A stretch of 46,759 nucleotides of DNA, from NCBI GenBank assembly GCA_018398765.1, contig JAHBMJ010001638.1, positions 64,001-110,759 on the forward strand. The letters are read 5' to 3'. This document shows positions 43,249-46,759 of the stretch, piece by piece; the stretch's first letter is position 1, and the number at the start of each line of letters is the position of its first letter. The DNA comes from Chromera velia. Taxonomy: Eukaryota > Sar > Chromeraceae. Made by a program: the position numbers and the translations under genes. The notes under the pieces were generated by a model, which saw only the letters and a list, made by a program, of their open reading frames with translations, ran no database searches and had not been told where the DNA came from.

Positions 43249-44226
43249 GAAGAAGAGGTCTTCTTTGTTGTCTCTTTTCTTCTTGTATCGGATGTCAAGG
43301 AATTTTTGTCAACATGGTCTCTCTTTTCGCATTTTGCGTCCATCTTCACAGAACAACGTGCATTCTCTCAGTGCTTCTTTCATCAATCCACAATTCTTTG
43401 AAACGACCCAAACAGGTGATGGGAGAATCCTCCCCCCCCTTCCCCCTCTCTCTCCCCCAACAGACCGACCGACCGAAAGGACTTGGCCCCAGCAGATGAG
43501 ACCATCCCGGTGCCCGTTGGGTCCTTCGACTCCTCCCCCGGCATCGTGTGGAATTCGTTGGGCAGATTTGTGACGATATTCCAACTGTGCTGAGGGGGGG
43601 GTTGGCCTCCCACCGCCTTGGGTCTGAATTTGAGCGTGTGGACTTTGTTAGGAGGAAGGTCGCCCTCGTTGTTGATGATGTTGAACCTGAGGGAGGGATA
43701 AATGGGGGATCAACCTACTATGCATCGATGGAACAATCAATCGATCGAATGGATCATCAGGAAGACAGGCATACACGAGAAGAGAAGAGAAGAGAAGAGA
43801 AATGGGCACATGCAGGAAGGGAACACTAGGAGGGAGGGAGGGATATGTGGGCAGAGAGAAAAAATGTCATCATGGCGGAAATTGGAACTCACTAGAGACT
43901 CAATCACTTCCTGTTCGTCTTGATGATTTTGAACCGTTTCTCAGGGCACGCATGCTACAATACGAATGAGTGAATGAATGAATGAATGAATGAATGAATG
44001 ATTTCGATTTGTCTCATCTGTCAAGGCATGCTCTGCATGTGTTTTTTTGCAGTGGCTGTGATGCTGCGAGCGAACGAAAAATAAGATTTTGAAAGGGCAG
44101 GAAACCTCATTCTGAAGGCCTGCCGCAGCTGTTTGCCTCCCAAAGCAAAAACAAACAGGTTTCTGTTTCTGTTCTACTTTCATCGCCAGACAAGAAGAGA
44201 AAGCGCTGACATACTTTAATGAGATT

Positions 44227-44260
<34 letters not shown>

Positions 44261-44359
44261 GGAAAGAAAGAAAGAAAGAAAGAAAGAAAAAAAAGAAAGA
44301 AGGAAAGAAAGAAAGAAAGAAAGAGAGGGAAGGAAGGAAGGAAGGAAGGAAGGAAGGAA

Positions 44360-44404
<45 letters not shown>

Positions 44405-44405
44405 G

Positions 44406-44448
<43 letters not shown>

Positions 44449-45857
44449 AATAAAAGAAAGAAATAAAAGAAAGAAAGAAAGAAAGAAAGAAAGAAAAGAA
44501 AGAAAGAAAAGAAAGAAAGAAAGAAAGAAAGAAAGATGGAGTCTGTGTATTAAAGAAGAGGGAAAAGCAAGGCGGGGATTCTAATGGACCGACGGACGGT
44601 TGAGATCTCAGCAGCTGCACATCCTTGGCTCGGTTTCTCTGGTCATGCGCCCGGTCCTCTTCCCATTTTTCGAGAGCCGCTCTCTCGTTGGGGTCTCTGA
44701 ACTGCCCCGTGATCGGATCATAGCTCCTGTCCTCCATCGCCATGAACGCTGTGTGTAGACGAAGAGAGAGAGAGAGAGAAGGGGGGGGGGATATGAACAG
44801 AAGGACTTTGAATCAAACAGGAGGGAAAGAAAAGATTGATCACTCCCCTGTCATCAAGTGGGTGGGAAGATAATTGAAATTGTTGTTACTTTCAGTTCGC
44901 ACGCACTTCGGGGGGGTCCTTCATGGCGGCCGCCAGAGGATCCGTGAAAACATCCAGCCAGAGTGACACGCGCAGGTAAAATCGCCTGTTCTGATTAATT
45001 CTCTGTCCTGTGTTTCTGAATTCGGCAACACCTCCTGTCATAGCGCGGGAGTTTCTGACAATCTCAAACATTTCATGGCCGAGTAGTATTGCCGGTCTCT
45101 CTTGCGGACATGTATTGATATATGACAGGTCGGTTCTGCATCAATACGTGATCCGAATGTAGATTTTATTCTTTTCTTTTCTTTACAGACCTGCCGTGAA
45201 ACGGGGAGGTTGGGGTTGAAAGAGACCGGGGTGCGGGGACCTGCAGACACCCACAGAGAGAGGACTTTGGTTCAAGCCTAGATTCCAAATCCACATACGA
45301 GGAGACTTCTGTCCTCCCCCTTTCCCCCCCTCACTTGACACCTTTATAGTGTTCTCTGTATCGTCTTTCTGAAAATTCATCCTTCTCGCTCGTTTCGCAT
45401 TCCCCCCCGGAAGGCATGTACATGGACGGATCAGTCCGTCTCCTGCCCCCTTATCCCCCGCAGTGGTTAATGCCACCCCGAATCTTCTCTCTGTGCCTCT
45501 TCCTCCCTGTCTTCCTCGAGCGCGATCATGCCCTTGCATGCTTGTAAGGGTGCCTTCAGTAGAAAAATAGAAGCAGTCCAGACAAATCCCATACTCGATC
45601 CCTTGACCAACCGACCTCTTTTCAGCATCGTAGGAATGCAAAAAGTCTGCCCATGTGTCAGGCGCGTAGTGGACAGACTCGCACACATTGCCCGTACGTA
45701 CGTAGGTGAGACCCGCCGCATCCCTGACTTCGTGTGGAGTCATTGAGGTGGTCTGCTGCTCCGGTTGCGTCTGTTTTAGGGGGGGGGGGGCCAGGGCTTC
45801 GGGGGCCGGGCCGGGACTCGTAGATGAAGGGGCAGCAGCCTCTTTTTCTGCCTCCAT
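37640..45857 (-). CDS. 18-exon protein with repeated aromatic-N-I-V-T-N motifs
   Basis: Phase-matched exons run from ATG 45857 to the TGA at 37640, about 1,785 coding bases and about 594 residues; coordinates are in the three part entries. Seven motif copies occur: YDPITGQ, FNIINNE, WNIVTNL, WDIVSNL, YNLLTCK, YNLLSNQ and FDIVNHR. Two of them (FNIINNE and YNLLTCK) begin exactly at splice junctions, and the sequence after several copies (LPNEFH, YLDEH, KYHDPEEE) is also similar. Helical, coiled-coil-like segments lie between. Such motifs and the closing GFDIV block resemble conserved flagellar proteins in my general knowledge, but I cannot name the family, so an axonemal role is inference. An upstream exon is possible because the 45865 acceptor precedes the ATG. 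Confidence 0.6.
38398..38757. repeat. (CACT)n, (TTTC)n and (TGTC)n microsatellite block
   Basis: About 240 bases of ACTC/ACAC tetranucleotides are followed by TTTC, TGTC and TTCC runs, inside the intron between exons 38933-38844 and 38012-37930 of the minus-strand gene. Confidence 0.95.
39133..39606. repeat. (GT)n microsatellite, about 470 bp
   Basis: An almost continuous TG/TATG tract, interrupted by a CT run at 39459-39488, in the intron upstream of exon 39091-38991 on the minus strand. Its plus-strand frames give long cysteine/valine ORFs that are not genes. Confidence 0.95.
39722..42988 (-). CDS. Motif-repeat gene, exons 5-14
   Basis: Exons are 42988-42908, 42383-42337, 42119-42082, 41871-41816, 41488-41432, 41032-40961, 40625-40592, 40109-40062, 39925-39867 and 39816-39722. 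Products: LPPKRGTRLVPHTCLREWDI, YLDEHDKKTAVSPG, ANLKAGSSKITR, EENNALRLEATAAFQKQRK, YNLLTCKYHDPEEETRIQ, VEKQLVALSTEKAKDLMPYF, PQNHYNLLSNQ, SIMGMRRSDETETLTQ and VTNGEVLARLDAAEASKKD. All junctions agree in phase. Several exons are under 60 bases. The exon at 39816-39722 is the least certain because another frame (KLLAGLREEQRKN) looks equally good but does not match in phase. Confidence 0.55.
40380..40570. repeat. (GAAA)n microsatellite
   Basis: Two GAAA runs (about 40388-40452 and 40533-40570) in the large intron between exons 40625-40592 and 40109-40062. They are pyrimidine-rich on the transcribed gene's sense strand. Confidence 0.95.
43112..43250. repeat. (AGAC)n and (AGACAG)n microsatellite
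   Basis: Hexamer GACAGA runs give way to GACA tetramers in the intron between exons 4 and 5 of the minus-strand gene. Its homopolymer-free periodicity keeps several frames open without coding. Confidence 0.95.
43474..45857 (-). CDS. Motif-repeat gene, exons 1-4
   Basis: Exons are 45857-45616, 44985-44903, 44748-44598 and 43686-43474, with phases 2, 1, 2, 2. Exon 1 has a proline/alanine-rich start, then DAAGLTYVRTG and DTWADFLHSYDAEK. The join gives RRFYLRVSLWLDVFTDPLAA, continued by MAMEDRSYDPITGQFRDP and a charged helix (ERAALEKWEEDRAHDQRNRA). Exon 4 carries FNIINNEGDLPPNKVHTLKF and SWNIVTNLPNEFHTMPG. The exon 4 donor lies in a GTCGGTCGGTCG run with GT sites in all three phases. Only the first keeps the downstream frame. 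Confidence 0.6.
44227..44537. repeat. (AGAC)n and (GAAA)n microsatellite, about 310 bp
   Basis: AGAC repeats followed by about 270 bases of GAAA/GGAA repeats, in the intron directly after exon 44748-44598. A GAAT run lies at 43966-44000 in the same intron. Confidence 0.95.
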
Positions 45858-45865
45858 GCCTGTGA

Positions 45866-46382
45866 CTGCAGGTACACAAACCAGAAACCCTCAAAGAGTG
45901 ACTGACGAGGATCTCAGTCAGCTAGAAGGTGGGCCGATCAGTGTGGGGGCAGTCAGAGTAGCGGGGTCTTCGTCACTCTGAGACTGATTCTCATCAATCT
46001 GTGGGTCATCCGCGAGTCGTTCCAAACAAGCACGGAAAGGACAACGAGGCTCGTCTGCCACAAGCGCGGATCGAGAGTTGCAGAGAAGCACCCATACGTA
46101 CATGCATACCGGCCGGATACAGGACCGGAGAGACACGTGTACCATAATTAAATTAAGAGAAATACGTACATGCACATTGCACGCGTGTACATGCATGCAT
46201 GCAATATATATGCATGCATGCAAGCATGCAATTAACTAAAAAAAAAAATGGCCCGCGGTCGGGCCGGCCGGGCCGGCCTATACAGGAAATTCAGCTACTC
46301 TTCAGGGTCTCTCCGGTCCTGCACGGTTGCTGCTTGCACGACGTACCGTATATTTCATCACACTTTGCCCACTTTGAATTTT
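45866..46382. other. Upstream region of the motif-repeat gene
   Basis: It contains a possible non-initial exon on the minus strand near 46060-45980 (CPFRACLERLADDPQIDENQ), which could splice in phase to the acceptor at 45866. It also holds a GCATGC cluster (46130-46230) and a GC palindrome, GGGCCGGCCGGGCCGGCC (46259-46276). The promoter should be nearby, but none is recognisable. Confidence 0.35.
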
Positions 46383-46742
46383 CTATACAAAAACTAGCCT
46401 TGGGGGGGTACTTCTGGCTGACCATTCATAGGCTGTGCGGCCCGGGCGTTCATGGCAGAGCACGCATACTAGGCGGCACACTGCAGCTTCTTTGCACATA
46501 GCGTCAAATCGGCTCTGCCACTGTGGCTGGGGAATAGAGACTAGGTCCAATTTGCATAGTCGGTGGGGGTGGTTGCTATCCAGTACATCGACCAAGTGAT
46601 CAACCTCCAGGTTCGATCTCCAGTATCCACTTTTGAACTTTTTCAGGCCCTTTCGTTGCGTCCGTTCCTCCCAAAAAAAAGCCCAAACACGTCCACACTG
46701 CTCGCAAAAGGGCAAGAGGGAAGCAGCAGGCTTTTTCCCCAT
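46383..46742 (-). CDS. Unassigned ORF at the window edge
   Basis: A 119-codon minus-strand ORF starts at ATG 46742. It has CEQCGRVWAFFWEERTQRK, then a basic region and VDHLVDVLDSNHPHRLCKLD, and further cysteine pairs (CRLVCVLC). The CxxC spacing could suggest a metal-binding fold, but no family is recognised. It may continue beyond the window, and its relation to the motif-repeat gene is unknown. Confidence 0.3.
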   Translation of the reverse strand: MGKKPAASLLPFCEQCGRVWAFFWEERTQRKGLKKFKSGYWRSNLEVDHLVDVLDSNHPHRLCKLDLVSIPQPQWQSRFDAMCKEAAVCRLVCVLCHERPGRTAYEWSARSTPPRLVFV

Positions 46743-46759
46743 GATGATGTGCCCCCGCA

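Noticed and set aside
1-46759. CRISPR arrays, bacterial operons, rRNA or tRNA genes
   Set aside because: The tandem repeats are microsatellites or minisatellites without CRISPR-like spacers, the genes are intron-rich, and no recognisable rRNA or tRNA structure was found by eye.

Overview
The window looks like nuclear DNA of a very intron-rich protist. Genes are broken into many small exons joined by GT-AG introns. Nearly every large intron carries a microsatellite, and the 6-mer GCATGC recurs, often just upstream of 3' splice sites ending in CATGCAG. There is one 209-base assembly gap, and no bacterial operon structure. These traits resemble a chromerid or other alveolate alga such as Chromera velia; this assignment is inference from style, not from a marker gene.

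Layout. (1) 378-2547, minus strand: a four-exon gene for a DUF1003 membrane protein, a family best known from bacteria, with its zinc-ribbon-like N-terminus, two membrane helices and C-terminal helix reassembled across splice junctions. (2) About 2.7-14.5 kb: repeat-rich DNA. It holds a 66-68 bp tandem repeat, a cluster of roughly 330 bp units in both orientations around the gap, a pair of about 455 bp LTR-like repeats (5009-5470 and 11094-11545) flanked by CCGG on both outer sides, a second pair of 668 bp direct repeats (5568-6235 and 7284-7951) around a 240-codon ORF, a 33 bp minisatellite and AT-rich stretches. A partly resolved minus-strand gene with a membrane segment lies at 8.5-10.9 kb. 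(3) 14582-36517, plus strand: one very large gene that I could thread through about 40 exons with matching phases, giving a protein near 2,330 residues. It has a signal peptide, a globular N-terminal part, a cysteine-containing segment, two duplicated coiled-coil modules and a C-terminal tail built from ten consecutive phase 1-1 exons. I do not recognise the family. (4) 36518-37639: AT-rich 3'-to-3' intergenic DNA. (5) 37640-45857, minus strand: an 18-exon gene for a protein near 594 residues, with seven copies of an aromatic-N/D-hydrophobic motif (for example WNIVTN, YNLLSN, FDIVNH) and coiled-coil stretches; it may be an axonemal or cytoskeletal protein. (6) 45.9-46.8 kb: intergenic sequence and one unassigned minus-strand ORF at the edge.

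The genes share no evident pathway. The strongest points are the bacterial-type DUF1003 gene, the tandem exon-block duplication in the giant gene, its run of symmetric exons, and the frequent GTC 5' splice sites. All exon boundaries were read by eye from splice signals and phase agreement, so each needs transcript support.
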